From Bacteroidaceae bacterium (GTDB taxonomy: Bacteria > Bacteroidota > Bacteroidia > Bacteroidales > Bacteroidaceae): a stretch of DNA of 53,343 nt. Of this stretch, positions 1 through 8,299 are shown piece by piece. The stretch is from the NCBI GenBank assembly GCA_017536695.1, contig JAFXGX010000029.1:1-53343 (forward strand), written 5' to 3'. Position numbers and translations under genes: made by a program. Below the pieces are notes generated by a model. The model did not search any database. It saw nothing but the letters and a program-made list of their open reading frames with translations, and was not told the DNA's origin. The number at the start of each line of letters is the position of its first letter. Positions within the stretch are counted from its first letter, which is position 1.

Positions 1-24
1 AATCTCAAACAATACGCGATAACA

Positions 25-97
25 GAGATGTCTCACATACGTTCGACATGACAAAACTATGAAAAAGAGAGATCTCCCGTTCGGTTGACATGACAAA
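25..97. repeat. Two degenerate copies of a dispersed intergenic repeat
   Basis: Positions 25-55 and 69-97 both start with GAGAT and end with GACATGACAAA, with a GTTCG core between. The same kind of sequence, more diverged, recurs at 23499-23535 and in the opposite orientation at 19351-19373 and 19907-19933. It lies downstream of the histidine kinase gene and has no coding potential. Short intergenic repeats of this type are common in Bacteroidetes genomes; their function is not known to me. Confidence 0.55.
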
Positions 98-216
98 TAC
101 ACTCAATTACAGTACCAATTATTATATCGAACTCACGTTAATCTAAGAGGAGCTCCCTGTAAAGGTGAGGAGATAAAAATAAATTCACCGGCACTGATGA
201 AAATATTGTCTATGAC

Positions 217-1485
217 CTATTGCTTGAAAACCACGGCAAAGTGATGTCTCCCGCCAGCAAAGTTGTACTCCAGCTTGAACCTGTAGAACTCGGCGATGGA
301 CTTCACAAGTGCCAGTCCAAGGCCGGTGGAGCCGCTCTTGCCGCTGGTGTAGAAGCGGTCGAACAGGCGGGTGGCGTCAAGTGCTTCCTCTCCGCTGTTG
401 CTTATTGTCATTGCCCCCTGATCTATTGCAATACTTATGCTGCCACCGTCGGCGGTGTGCAGGAAGGCATTCTTTATTAGGTTTGTGACAAGCGTGGTTG
501 CCAGTGACTCATCCATGCTTGCGATGAAACGTGCGGGCAGCTCTGTGCTGCACTTTATCTCCTTGTCGGCATAGATTTCCCTGTATATTTCAATCTCGTT
601 GTTGATGAGCTCTACAATGTCTATGTCATGTCTTTCGTTGAATTGCGCATTCTCAATCTTTGATATGAGCAGCAGGGTGCGGTTAAGACGGGTAAGTCTG
701 TGCAGTGACTGGCGCATTTTGGTAAGCTCGGCGAACTGCTCCTCGGTAAGCGGGGTGTTGTCAATCATCCACTCGATGCGTGTGCCGAGCACAGCAAGCG
801 GTGTCTGCAGTTCGTGTGAGGCGTTGCCGATGAACTGCTTCTGTCGTTCGTAATATTTTTCGGCGCGCTCAATGGTGCTGCGGGCGCTCTCGGTCAACTT
901 CTTGAATTCTGTTATGTGTGTGCATACAGGAAGGTCCTCTACGCCGTTTCCAAGGTTGTAACTGTCGAGCCAGTTGAGCAGACGGTAGAGCGGGCGCATG
1001 CTGTAGTTGAAGATGAGTGCCGTGACAACAAGTATTGTGAGTGTGAGTATGAGATAGAGCGCTACAATGTGCCACAGTACCGAGAGCATGAGGTCCTCGC
1101 GCTCGAAAGTAGGTGTGGAGACGGTAAGCAGGTATGTGTGTTCTTCTTCGTCCCTGAATGTCATTGTTAGGGTGCGCGCGGGCTCTGTCTCCCTCTTCTC
1201 GGGGATGTATACACTCTGGTCCTCGAACTTGATGAACGGGGTGTATTCATTGCCTTCGGGCAACCGTTCAATGCTGTATGTGTTGTTGCTGCCGCTGTTC
1301 ACGCCCGGCAACTCGCCGCCCGTGAGCGTGCGGCGTATGAGCATGGTGGCATAGTCCTCGAGGCTGTCATCGGTCTCATCGTTGATTTCATCAGCCATGG
1401 AGTAGTAGAATACGATTGCCCATATCGCGAGTATGGGGAGCAGCACAACCGAGAGCCTTTTTGTTACGCGGTAGATGAGTTTCAT
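217..1485 (-). CDS. Two-component sensor histidine kinase
   Basis: This is a membrane histidine kinase of 422 residues. An N-terminal membrane helix (about residues 11-30) and a second one (about 138-160) flank a periplasmic sensor region of about 105 residues. The dimerisation/phosphoacceptor motif ASHELQTPL places the phosphorylated histidine at about H224. The ATPase domain has an N box (NLIKNAF), a degenerate D box (SNSGEE) and a G2 box (STGLGLALVK). Its start codon overlaps the stop of the upstream response regulator (ATGA at 1482-1485), so the two are co-translated and form a pair. The architecture resembles RprX of Bacteroides, but the stimulus cannot be read from the sequence. Confidence 0.93.
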   Translation of the reverse strand: MKLIYRVTKRLSVVLLPILAIWAIVFYYSMADEINDETDDSLEDYATMLIRRTLTGGELPGVNSGSNNTYSIERLPEGNEYTPFIKFEDQSVYIPEKRETEPARTLTMTFRDEEEHTYLLTVSTPTFEREDLMLSVLWHIVALYLILTLTILVVTALIFNYSMRPLYRLLNWLDSYNLGNGVEDLPVCTHITEFKKLTESARSTIERAEKYYERQKQFIGNASHELQTPLAVLGTRIEWMIDNTPLTEEQFAELTKMRQSLHRLTRLNRTLLLISKIENAQFNERHDIDIVELINNEIEIYREIYADKEIKCSTELPARFIASMDESLATTLVTNLIKNAFLHTADGGSISIAIDQGAMTISNSGEEALDATRLFDRFYTSGKSGSTGLGLALVKSIAEFYRFKLEYNFAGGRHHFAVVFKQ

Positions 1486-2165
1486 TCTTCGGTGTCGGTA
1501 AATTTGTATCCAAAGCCGTAGACGGCCTTTATGTTTATAGTAGCACCTGCCTCGGAGAGCCTTTTTCGCAGGTTCTTTATCTGTGCATATACGAACTGGA
1601 AGTTGTCTACCATGTCAATGTGGTCGCCCCATACGGCTTCGGCAAGGACGGCCTTGTCGACAATGTGCCCCGGACGCTGCATGAAGTAGAGCAGTATGTC
1701 GAACTCTTTCTTCAGCAAAGCGACATCCTTGCCTGCGACCTTGATTGTACGGCTCCCGAGGTCAAGGGTTATGTTCCCTGCTGTCATGGTGTTGCTTACA
1801 GCACCGATTCCGCGGCGCATGACGCTCTTTATGCGCGCAGAGAGCTCTGCCATGTAGAATGGCTTGGCAAGGTAGTCATCGGCTCCGAGGTCGAGCCCTG
1901 TTATCTTGTCATCAAGGGAGTCGCGTGCCGATATTATGATTACTCTCTCCTCCTTGCCGCTCCTTTTTATCTCCTCGAGCAGCTTGAGTCCGTTGCCGTC
2001 GGGCAGCATTATGTCGAGCATGATACAGTCGTAGCTGTACCCTGCAATCTTGTCGCATGCATCGAAATATGTCGGTGCTGTCTCTACAACGTAACCCTCG
2101 TTCTGGAGCGCACGCTGCATTATCTCGCGCAACGATACATCATCTTCTATAATAAGCAGTTTCAT
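1482..2165 (-). CDS. OmpR/PhoB-family response regulator
   Basis: This DNA-binding response regulator has 227 residues. The receiver domain (about 1-115) carries the acidic pair E7/D8/D9, the phosphoacceptor D51 in the IMLDIMLPDG motif, and K101 in YLAKPF. A winged-helix OmpR-type output domain follows (about 130-225, ending VYGFGYKF). It is the first gene of a two-gene operon with the sensor kinase, which it overlaps by 4 bp. A -7 promoter motif lies just upstream at 2188-2195. It resembles RprY; the target genes cannot be inferred from this window. Confidence 0.95.
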   Translation of the reverse strand: MKLLIIEDDVSLREIMQRALQNEGYVVETAPTYFDACDKIAGYSYDCIMLDIMLPDGNGLKLLEEIKRSGKEERVIIISARDSLDDKITGLDLGADDYLAKPFYMAELSARIKSVMRRGIGAVSNTMTAGNITLDLGSRTIKVAGKDVALLKKEFDILLYFMQRPGHIVDKAVLAEAVWGDHIDMVDNFQFVYAQIKNLRKRLSEAGATINIKAVYGFGYKFTDTEE

Positions 2166-2187
2166 GGTCCTTTCTTGCTGTTTGCTG

Positions 2188-2195
2188 CAAATTTA
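2188..2195 (-). promoter_or_regulatory. Bacteroidetes-type -7 promoter element (TAAATTTG) for the two-component operon
   Basis: Read on the minus strand this is TAAATTTG, an exact match to TAnnTTTG, 23 bp before the response regulator ATG. No clear -33 TTTG lies at the expected distance, so the assignment rests on the -7 motif and its position. Confidence 0.5.
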
Positions 2196-2233
2196 TGCCT
2201 GCTTTCTGAAAAGAAATTGAAATGCGGCGACAT

Positions 2234-4384
2234 CTATTTTTCGACCAACTCGAAGTCGAGTTGCTTGCGGTCGAGGTTGGCGCGGACAATGCGTATGCGT
2301 ACAGGGTCGCCGATAGTGAACTTGCGGTGTGTGCGGCGGCCTATGAGGCAGTAGTTGGCATCATCGAACTCATAGTAGTCATCCTGCAGGGTGCGCATGG
2401 GAATCATGCCCTCGCACTTGTTGACATTGATTTCGGCATACAGTCCCCACTCGGTAACGCCACTGATGACAGCGTCGTACTCCTCGCCTATGTGCTCGCT
2501 CATGAATTCTACCTGCTTGTACTTGATGCTGGCACGCTCGGCATTGGCTGCTACCTGCTCCTGTGCCGAACAGTGGTCGCACATGTCTTCGTATTTGGGC
2601 TTGCTCACCGTTCGCGACTCGAGTGTCAGATAGCGGTGCAGCAGACGGTGTACAAGAAGGTCGGGGTAACGGCGTATGGGCGATGTGAAATGTGAGTAGT
2701 AGGGGAACGCGAGACCATAGTGTCCGATGTTCTCGGTGGAGTAACGTGCCTTTTGCATGGTGCGCAGTGATATCTGCTCGATAACGTTCTGCTCCTTGGT
2801 GCCGTGAATATCCTTGAGCAGGGTGTTGAGCACCGATGCCGATGTGGTGCGTCCTGACGGGCTTTTCATCTTGTATCCGAGCTTTGTAACGAACTTCGAA
2901 AGCATAGCCAGCTTCTCGGGGTTGGGCTGGTCATGTATGCGGTAAACGAATGTCTTCGGATTCTTGTTGGTGGCAGTCTTGCGTCCTATCTTCTCAGCAA
3001 CGGTACGGTTGGCAAGGAGCATGAACTCCTCAATCAGCTGATGCGACTCGTTGCTCTCGGAGAAGTATACCGACAATGGCTTGCCGTTGTCATCGAGACG
3101 GAATCTTACCTCGGCCTGCTGGAAGTCGATTGCACCAGCCTGGAAACGCTTCGCGCGCATCTTCTGTGCAAGTGAGTTGAGGACCTTTATCTCATCATAG
3201 AACTCTCCCTCGCCCTTTTCGATGATTTCCTGTACCTCTTCGTAGCTGAAACGGCGGTCACTCTTGATGATTGAGCGTGTTATATGCGATTTCTTTACCT
3301 CGGCCTTGTCGTTGATTGTGAAGATGACCGAGTATGTCAGTTTCTCCTCATCGGGGCGTAGCGAGCAGAGGAAATTACATAGCCTCTCGGGGAGCATCGG
3401 TATGGTGCGGTCCACAAGGTATATTGATGTGGCGCGTTTGAAAGCCTCCTTGTCTATTATGCTGCCTTCGGTAACGTAGTGCGATACGTCGGCAATGTGT
3501 ACGCCTACTTCCCACAGCCCCTCGCCGAGCGGGCGCAAGGAGAGCGCGTCATCGAAGTCCTTGGCGTCGATAGGGTCTATGGTGAATGTCGTTACCTCGC
3601 GGAAATCCTCGCGCTTGGCAATCTCCTCCTCGGTGATGTCTGTCGGCAGCTTTGCTGCGGCCTCTTCGACAGCCTCGGGGTATTTGTATGGCAGTCCGTA
3701 TTCGGCGAGTATGGCATTCATCTCTGCATCATTCTCGCCGCTCTTGCCCAGAATGTCAATGACCTTGCCGACAGGGTTCTTGCTGTCCATGGGCCATTCA
3801 AGCATCTTTACGACAGCCTTGTCGCCGTTCTTGCCGCCCTTGAGCATATCCTTGGGGATGAAGATGTCGTTGGGCATTATGCGGTTCTCTGTAATGAGGA
3901 AAGCGTAGTGTTTTTCCACGTGCAACTCGCCGACAAATGTGTCGTGCACACGTTTCACAATCTCCACCACCTCTCCTTCGCGTCCACGTCCGCGACGGCG
4001 TGCAAAGAGTGCCACACGCACCAGGTCATCGGTCAGTGCGTGTGCCGAGTTGCGCTCGCTGATGATTACTGGCTCGCTGCCGTCCTCGGGGTAGAACTCG
4101 TTGTATCCGTCCTTGCTGCGCGAGAATGTACCGAGCAGCATTGAAGTGTTGTTCGCCAGGACATATCTGCGGAACTCAGGTTCCATGATGAACCCGTCGA
4201 AGACCATCTCATCAAGAACCTGTACGCATAAGGTCCTCGATGCGGTTGATGTGAGGTTAAGCTCCTTGAAAATCTCCTTGGGGCTCAATGTCCTACCCTC
4301 GTTGTGGTTGAACAACGATACAAGCATCTCTACAAGAACATTCTTGTTTATGCGGCCTTTGCCTTTTCCACCTTTCTTTGCCAT
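2234..4384 (-). CDS. rnr: Ribonuclease R (3'-5' exoribonuclease)
   Basis: RNase R degrades structured RNA processively from the 3' end. The protein has 716 residues from the chosen ATG at 4384, which begins MAKKGGKGKGR; an upstream in-frame start would add 22 hydrophobic/aromatic residues unlike the family. An N-terminal winged-helix region, cold-shock domains, the RNB catalytic domain and a C-terminal S1 domain (from about 630) are visible. The catalytic block DPIDAKDFDDA carries the Mg-binding aspartates at about D270, D276, D278 and D279. It is transcribed alone, from a -7 element at 4448-4455, and converges on nothing; the two-component operon follows on the same strand. Confidence 0.96.
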   Translation of the reverse strand: MAKKGGKGKGRINKNVLVEMLVSLFNHNEGRTLSPKEIFKELNLTSTASRTLCVQVLDEMVFDGFIMEPEFRRYVLANNTSMLLGTFSRSKDGYNEFYPEDGSEPVIISERNSAHALTDDLVRVALFARRRGRGREGEVVEIVKRVHDTFVGELHVEKHYAFLITENRIMPNDIFIPKDMLKGGKNGDKAVVKMLEWPMDSKNPVGKVIDILGKSGENDAEMNAILAEYGLPYKYPEAVEEAAAKLPTDITEEEIAKREDFREVTTFTIDPIDAKDFDDALSLRPLGEGLWEVGVHIADVSHYVTEGSIIDKEAFKRATSIYLVDRTIPMLPERLCNFLCSLRPDEEKLTYSVIFTINDKAEVKKSHITRSIIKSDRRFSYEEVQEIIEKGEGEFYDEIKVLNSLAQKMRAKRFQAGAIDFQQAEVRFRLDDNGKPLSVYFSESNESHQLIEEFMLLANRTVAEKIGRKTATNKNPKTFVYRIHDQPNPEKLAMLSKFVTKLGYKMKSPSGRTTSASVLNTLLKDIHGTKEQNVIEQISLRTMQKARYSTENIGHYGLAFPYYSHFTSPIRRYPDLLVHRLLHRYLTLESRTVSKPKYEDMCDHCSAQEQVAANAERASIKYKQVEFMSEHIGEEYDAVISGVTEWGLYAEINVNKCEGMIPMRTLQDDYYEFDDANYCLIGRRTHRKFTIGDPVRIRIVRANLDRKQLDFELVEK

Positions 4385-4447
4385 AGCTTCATAATTTTTT
4401 TTGTTGCTAAAGTAGTAATAAAAAGGCATTTCACAATATCCTGACAC

Positions 4448-4455
4448 CAAAAGTA
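4448..4455 (-). promoter_or_regulatory. -7 promoter element (TACTTTTG) for rnr
   Basis: On the minus strand this matches TAnnTTTG exactly and sits 64 bp upstream of the rnr ATG at 4384. It also supports the 4384 start, because the longer reading frame would begin inside the promoter at 4450. No good -33 box was found. Confidence 0.45.
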
Positions 4456-4565
4456 AAGAACTGAATGTTTAAAGTTTGTGAAAAAGTTTCTTATGCTCCT
4501 GCAAACAGCTCAATATTGCTGCGCTGATTGTCGTGCTGATTTAGAGAGTGTTGGCATTTTTATTG

Positions 4566-4573
4566 TATCTTTG
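4566..4573 (+). promoter_or_regulatory. -7 promoter element (TATCTTTG) for the epimerase-PAP2 operon
   Basis: TATCTTTG is the commonest form of the Bacteroidetes -7 motif and lies 20 bp before the ATG at 4593. A weak TTTA (4540-4543), 22 bp upstream, is the only -33 candidate. The motif lies inside a longer possible reading frame, which argues for the later start. Confidence 0.55.
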
Positions 4574-4592
4574 CAGCATCAAAAAATCCAAA

Positions 4593-5600
4593 ATGAAAGT
4601 TTTAGTTACTGGAGCAAGCGGGTTTATCGGCAGTTTCATTGTCGAGCAGGGGCTTGAGAAGGGCTATTCAGTATGGGCCGGTATGCGAGGTGGCAGCAGC
4701 CGCAGGTTTCTTGCTGATGAACGCATAAACTTTGTAGAGCTTGATTTCTCTTCAAAGGAGAGGCTTACAGCGCAACTGCTGGCATTCAAGTCTGCTCATG
4801 GCGCGTGGGATTATATCGTACATGCTGCGGGCGTGACCAAGTGTCTCGATAAAAAGGAGTTCTTCAGGGTCAACTATGAGGGTACAAAGAACTTTGTTGA
4901 TGCTCTTTCCGCTACAGGTATGCAGCCCAAGAAGTTCATCTATCTCAGCTCGCTCAGCATCTTCGGTCCTTTGCATGAGGAACAGCCTTACACTCCGATA
5001 ACGGAGAGTGATACTCCTGCCCCTAATACGGCTTACGGCGAGAGCAAGATTCTTGCCGAGCGGTATATAATGGAGCATGTTCAGTTCCCTTATGTGATAT
5101 TGCGTCCGACGGGCGTGTATGGTCCGCGCGAGCGCGATTATTTCCAGATGGCAGTGAGCATAAAGAATCATGTCGACTTTGCCGTAGGGTATAAGCATCA
5201 GGTAATAACATTCATCTATGTCAAGGACCTTGTAAAGGCTGTCTATCTTGCCATGGAGAGTGGGGTGGAGAACCGTTGTTACTTTGTCAGCGAGCCCCGA
5301 GGGTATGACAGCCGCGCCTTCAGTGACCTCATCCAGCGTGAGATGGGCATCAGGCATGTGCTTCACATCAAGGCTCCCGTATGGTTGCTTTGGGTAATAT
5401 CGGCCTGTGCCGAGTGGCTCTCGCATCTGAGCGGGAAACCGAGCACTCTGAATGGCGACAAATATAAGATTATGAAACAACGCAATTGGCTCTGTGACAC
5501 ATCGCCCATTGAGAAGGAACTGGGTTTCAGCATAGATTATCCGTTGGATAGGGGTGTCAAGGAGATGATTGAATGGTATAAACGGGAAAAATGGCTATAG
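4593..5600 (+). CDS. NAD(P)-dependent epimerase/dehydratase (extended SDR family)
   Basis: This 335-residue Rossmann protein acts on a nucleotide sugar or similar substrate. The cofactor motif GASGFIGS is at residues 7-14. The SDR catalytic residues are a Ser in SSLSIFG (about 119-120) and Y148/K152 in the YxxxK motif. The start at 4593 is chosen because the fingerprint MKVLVTGASGFIG begins there and a promoter lies directly upstream. It overlaps the following PAP2-family gene by 10 bp, so the two are probably co-translated. The partner suggests a role in lipid or envelope modification, but the substrate cannot be assigned; 3-beta-hydroxysteroid-dehydrogenase-like members of the same family look similar. 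Confidence 0.9.
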   Translation: MKVLVTGASGFIGSFIVEQGLEKGYSVWAGMRGGSSRRFLADERINFVELDFSSKERLTAQLLAFKSAHGAWDYIVHAAGVTKCLDKKEFFRVNYEGTKNFVDALSATGMQPKKFIYLSSLSIFGPLHEEQPYTPITESDTPAPNTAYGESKILAERYIMEHVQFPYVILRPTGVYGPRERDYFQMAVSIKNHVDFAVGYKHQVITFIYVKDLVKAVYLAMESGVENRCYFVSEPRGYDSRAFSDLIQREMGIRHVLHIKAPVWLLWVISACAEWLSHLSGKPSTLNGDKYKIMKQRNWLCDTSPIEKELGFSIDYPLDRGVKEMIEWYKREKWL

Positions 5601-6547
5601 ACTTTTTAAAACGCGAGGAGGTGCAGGTAAAGTTCCTCGCCGTAGAGAAACTGAACCTTCTCTACAATCTGTTCACGACGCTGCTTATTATCGTGTTTTT
5701 CAATAGGTTGAATGACCCTCAGGAAATGCTCATGGGGCGTTTCTTCATTGCAGCGGCTACTTTTGTGGTTATATATATATACACCAAATATCCCTCAATG
5801 GCCACGCGCCTTGTGAGGATTGTGACGCAGATGTCTCTGCTGAGCTACTGGTATCCCGATACCTTTGAGTTCAACAGGATTTTCCCCAATCTGGACCATC
5901 TGTTCGCCTCAATGGAGTTCAGCCTCTTCGGCTGCCAGCCTGCGATACTCTTCGACCAGGTGTTCAGCAGCATATGGTGGCGTGAGGCGTTCAATATGGG
6001 CTATTGGCTCTATTATCCGATGATTGCGACGGTGTCGTTCTTCTATTTCTTCTGCCGCCCGAAGGATGAGGAGCGCTGCACGTTCGTTATCATGGCATCG
6101 TTCTTCCTCTATTATATAATATATATATTCGTGCCTGTCGCCGGGCCTCAGTTCTATTTTCCTGTCATTGGAGAGGATGTGGCGGCCGCCGGCATCTATC
6201 CCGAGCTTGGAAACTATTTCAACCTGAATCCCGATATAACTATAGCGCAAGAGGGTAAAGGTGCTCTCTTTACGGAACTTGTAGGGGCTGCGCAGAGCAG
6301 CGGCGAGCGTCCTACGGCTGCTTTCCCGAGCTCGCATATCGGCGTCTCTACAATCCTTGTCATGCTTGCCTTCAGGGCAAAGAGGTCGCTTGCCGTAATA
6401 ATGTTCCCAGTCTTTGTGCTTCTTTGCTGTGCGACGGTCTACATCAAGGCGCATTATCTTGTGGATGCCATAGCGGGCCTTCTGTCGGGAATCCTGATAT
6501 ATTACCTTACAACATGGCTGTATAAGAGGTTTTCGAGTGAAGAATGA
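5591..6547 (+). CDS. PAP2-superfamily membrane phosphatase/phosphotransferase
   Basis: This is a polytopic membrane protein of 318 residues with about six hydrophobic segments. The PAP2 signature is present: RP at 240-241, PSSH at 246-249 (histidine acid/base), and H288...D292 in KAHYLVDA (nucleophile His). The upstream stretch with FGCQPAILFDQ and the YWLYYP segment resemble the PAP2_3/Aur1-like branch, which includes inositol-phosphoceramide synthases, rather than the plain undecaprenyl-diphosphatase branch. It may therefore transfer or remove phospho head groups on sphingolipids or phospholipids; that is an inference. It overlaps the upstream epimerase gene by 10 bp and is followed by a terminator at 6555-6592. 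Confidence 0.88.
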   Translation: MAIDFLKREEVQVKFLAVEKLNLLYNLFTTLLIIVFFNRLNDPQEMLMGRFFIAAATFVVIYIYTKYPSMATRLVRIVTQMSLLSYWYPDTFEFNRIFPNLDHLFASMEFSLFGCQPAILFDQVFSSIWWREAFNMGYWLYYPMIATVSFFYFFCRPKDEERCTFVIMASFFLYYIIYIFVPVAGPQFYFPVIGEDVAAAGIYPELGNYFNLNPDITIAQEGKGALFTELVGAAQSSGERPTAAFPSSHIGVSTILVMLAFRAKRSLAVIMFPVFVLLCCATVYIKAHYLVDAIAGLLSGILIYYLTTWLYKRFSSEE

Positions 6548-6554
6548 ATGATAT

Positions 6555-6592
6555 ATACCTGTGCATTTTAGAGTGCATCGGTATTTTTTTTG
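6555..6592 (+). terminator. Rho-independent terminator after the epimerase-PAP2 operon
   Basis: ATACC at 6555-6559 pairs with GGTAT at 6580-6584 and TGCA at 6562-6565 with TGCA at 6574-6577, with a 2x2 internal mismatch and an 8-nt loop. An uninterrupted T run follows to about 6591. It begins 7 bp after the PAP2 stop. Confidence 0.65.
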
Positions 6593-6653
6593 GAAAAAAT
6601 CAACTTTTTTTGAAAATGGAATGAAATTTCAAATTCATTTCAGAATCGTATAT

Positions 6654-6661
6654 AATCTTTG
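6654..6661 (+). promoter_or_regulatory. Probable -7 promoter element (AATCTTTG) for the PepSY-like genes
   Basis: AATCTTTG, preceded by GTATAT, differs from TAnnTTTG at one base and is 90 bp upstream of the ATG at 6752. The region around it is AT-rich. A TTTC 23 bp upstream is a possible, weak -33 box. Confidence 0.35.
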
Positions 6662-6751
6662 CACCGTAGCAAATGAGAAGGCTGCCATGTAAACCATACA
6701 GGAGTTTACGTGTTTAATAAAATATGGTAGAACTTAAAACGACTATGAATT

Positions 6752-7192
6752 ATGAAAAAGATTATGTTTTTATTGACTTTGGTATTCTCCCTCGGTGTAG
6801 TTAATGCTTTTGGTTTCAATGACAAGGTTATCAGCAAGAACCAGTTGCCAGCACAGGCGCAGAGCTTCTTGAACGAGAATTTCGCAGATGTGAAGATTTC
6901 ATACGCAAAGCAGGAGACTGACTTCATTGAGCGCTCTTATGAGGTTGTGCTTGCCGACGGAACGAAGCTCGAGTTCACGAAGAAAGGTAACTGGAAAGAG
7001 GTTGACTGCCGTTACGGCGAGGTACCTTCGGCAATAGTACCTGCTCCAATCAAGAATTACATCAATGAGAACTATTCGGGCAGCAGAGTACTGAAAATTG
7101 AGCGTGACAGCAGAGGCTATGAGGTAAAGCTGTCGAACAAGCTTGAACTGAAGTTCAACAACGATTTCAAGATTGTTGACATTGATGACTGA
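6752..7192 (+). CDS. Secreted PepSY-like protein (single domain)
   Basis: This is a 146-residue exported protein. A signal peptide covers about residues 1-19 (MKKIMFLLTLVFSLGVVNA), with no lipobox cysteine. The mature part follows the PepSY-like (formerly BLIP-like, PF11396-type) pattern: a helix ending in a phrase like SFLNENF, then strands, and a second half-repeat starting at IKNYINENY. It lies 59 bp upstream of a lipoprotein with two related domains, and the two were probably made by duplication and are co-expressed. Members are common as small periplasmic or surface proteins of gut Bacteroidales; their biochemical role is not established. Confidence 0.85.
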   Translation: MKKIMFLLTLVFSLGVVNAFGFNDKVISKNQLPAQAQSFLNENFADVKISYAKQETDFIERSYEVVLADGTKLEFTKKGNWKEVDCRYGEVPSAIVPAPIKNYINENYSGSRVLKIERDSRGYEVKLSNKLELKFNNDFKIVDIDD

Positions 7193-7251
7193 AAATTGAA
7201 CAACTGAGAAAAACTATACAAACAACTTCCAACTTTGAAAAAACAACTGTT

Positions 7252-8073
7252 ATGAAAAAACTATTTTTGATGATTATGCTTTTGCTGCCATTTATTGTAG
7301 CATGTAGCGATGATGACAATGAGATGAAGGTGGACCTGAACAATGCTGTACTACAGTTTATTGACAGCAGGTACCAGGGTGCCAAGCTTCGCAGTTCAGA
7401 GTTTGAGAGCAACGGGCTTCTTGAGGTGGAGATTCTGCACGAAGGAAAGGTTAAGGACCTCTATTTTGACTCTCAGAGCAAGTGGGTCTACACATCGTGG
7501 GATGTGAGACAGAACGAACTGCCTCAGGTTGTCAAGTCTGCCGTTGCCGAGGCTTATCCCGACTATCGCATAGATGATATTGATTTCATCGAGCGTGAGA
7601 CAATAGAGTATTATGCGGTAGAATTGGATAAGGGTAAGCTATCCATTATGGTATACGTTTCGCCCGAGGGTGAGATTCTTGAGAGTACAGCAGGCGAGCC
7701 TGGTGCAAAACCTGTGATAAGCGATGCGGTGCGCCACTTTATCGATGAGCACTATCCCAATGCAAGGATAACAGACTACGGCTACGATGCAAACGGCCTG
7801 CTTGAGGTGGATATCATTGACGGCGTCATAGAGAAGGATGTATATTTTGACAGCAACGACAACTGGGTGCAGACAGACTGGGATGTTCCGGTAGACAATA
7901 TGCCCGATGCAGTGCATAAGGCTCTTGCTGACAACTATCCGCAGTACTTCATCGACAGTGCCGAGTATGTTGAGCGTCCTAATGGTGTGGTCTACTACGA
8001 GATAGAGCTGGAGCGTGTAGGCGGTGCCGAGATAATAGTCAATGTGACTCCCGAGGGCGAGGTGCTGAAGTGA
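7252..8073 (+). CDS. PepSY-like lipoprotein with two tandem domains
   Basis: This predicted lipoprotein has 273 residues. The signal peptide ends at the lipobox cysteine C18 in FIVACSDDD, followed by the acidic stretch typical of Bacteroidetes surface-exported lipoproteins. Two clearly homologous segments follow: roughly 30-143 (from AVLQFIDSRYQGA to SPEGEILE) and 158-273 (from AVRHFIDEHYPNA to TPEGEVLK). Both share the GLLEVEI, DLYFDS/DVYFDS and TSWDV/TDWDV elements. It is linked to the single-domain paralogue upstream and ends at a strong terminator (8095-8126). The function is unknown. Confidence 0.87.
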   Translation: MKKLFLMIMLLLPFIVACSDDDNEMKVDLNNAVLQFIDSRYQGAKLRSSEFESNGLLEVEILHEGKVKDLYFDSQSKWVYTSWDVRQNELPQVVKSAVAEAYPDYRIDDIDFIERETIEYYAVELDKGKLSIMVYVSPEGEILESTAGEPGAKPVISDAVRHFIDEHYPNARITDYGYDANGLLEVDIIDGVIEKDVYFDSNDNWVQTDWDVPVDNMPDAVHKALADNYPQYFIDSAEYVERPNGVVYYEIELERVGGAEIIVNVTPEGEVLK

Positions 8074-8094
8074 TAGCGCGATGATAATACCGGT

Positions 8095-8126
8095 CCGTAC
8101 AGATTCTTGCGAGTCTGTACGGTTTA
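8095..8126 (+). terminator. Rho-independent terminator after the PepSY-like genes
   Basis: CCGTACAGA (8095-8103) pairs perfectly with TCTGTACGG (8114-8122). The stem extends by a T-G, a T-A and a C-G pair to a TTGC loop, giving 12 bp, followed by TTTATTAT. It is 21 bp after the stop. Confidence 0.8.
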
Positions 8127-8234
8127 TTATACCGGTTCTCTCTCTCCTACGATGTGGTTGTGCTTTTTGGCAAATTTAGGATACTTTGTCATTCGTTTTT
8201 CTGTCTTAATGGCGGAAAAACGATTTTTTTTCTC

Positions 8235-8276
8235 TATTTTTGCGTTTTACGCGAGCGCGCGCGATAATGCGCTTGC
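8235..8276 (+). promoter_or_regulatory. Promoter (-7 TATTTTTG) and leader hairpin of the metF operon
   Basis: TATTTTTG at 8235-8242 matches TAnnTTTG and predicts transcription starting near 8249. The leader would then open with a GC-rich hairpin: GCGAGCGC (8251-8258) against GCGCTTGC (8269-8276), with one G-T pair. The leader (about 50 nt) is too short for a known SAM riboswitch. Confidence 0.45.
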
Positions 8277-8299
8277 TGTTTTAGAAAACCAGAAACCAA

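Noticed and set aside
8251-8276. Hairpin before metF as a SAM or cobalamin riboswitch
   Set aside because: The predicted leader is only about 50 nt with a single stem; known methionine-related riboswitches need more conserved structure, none of which is visible.
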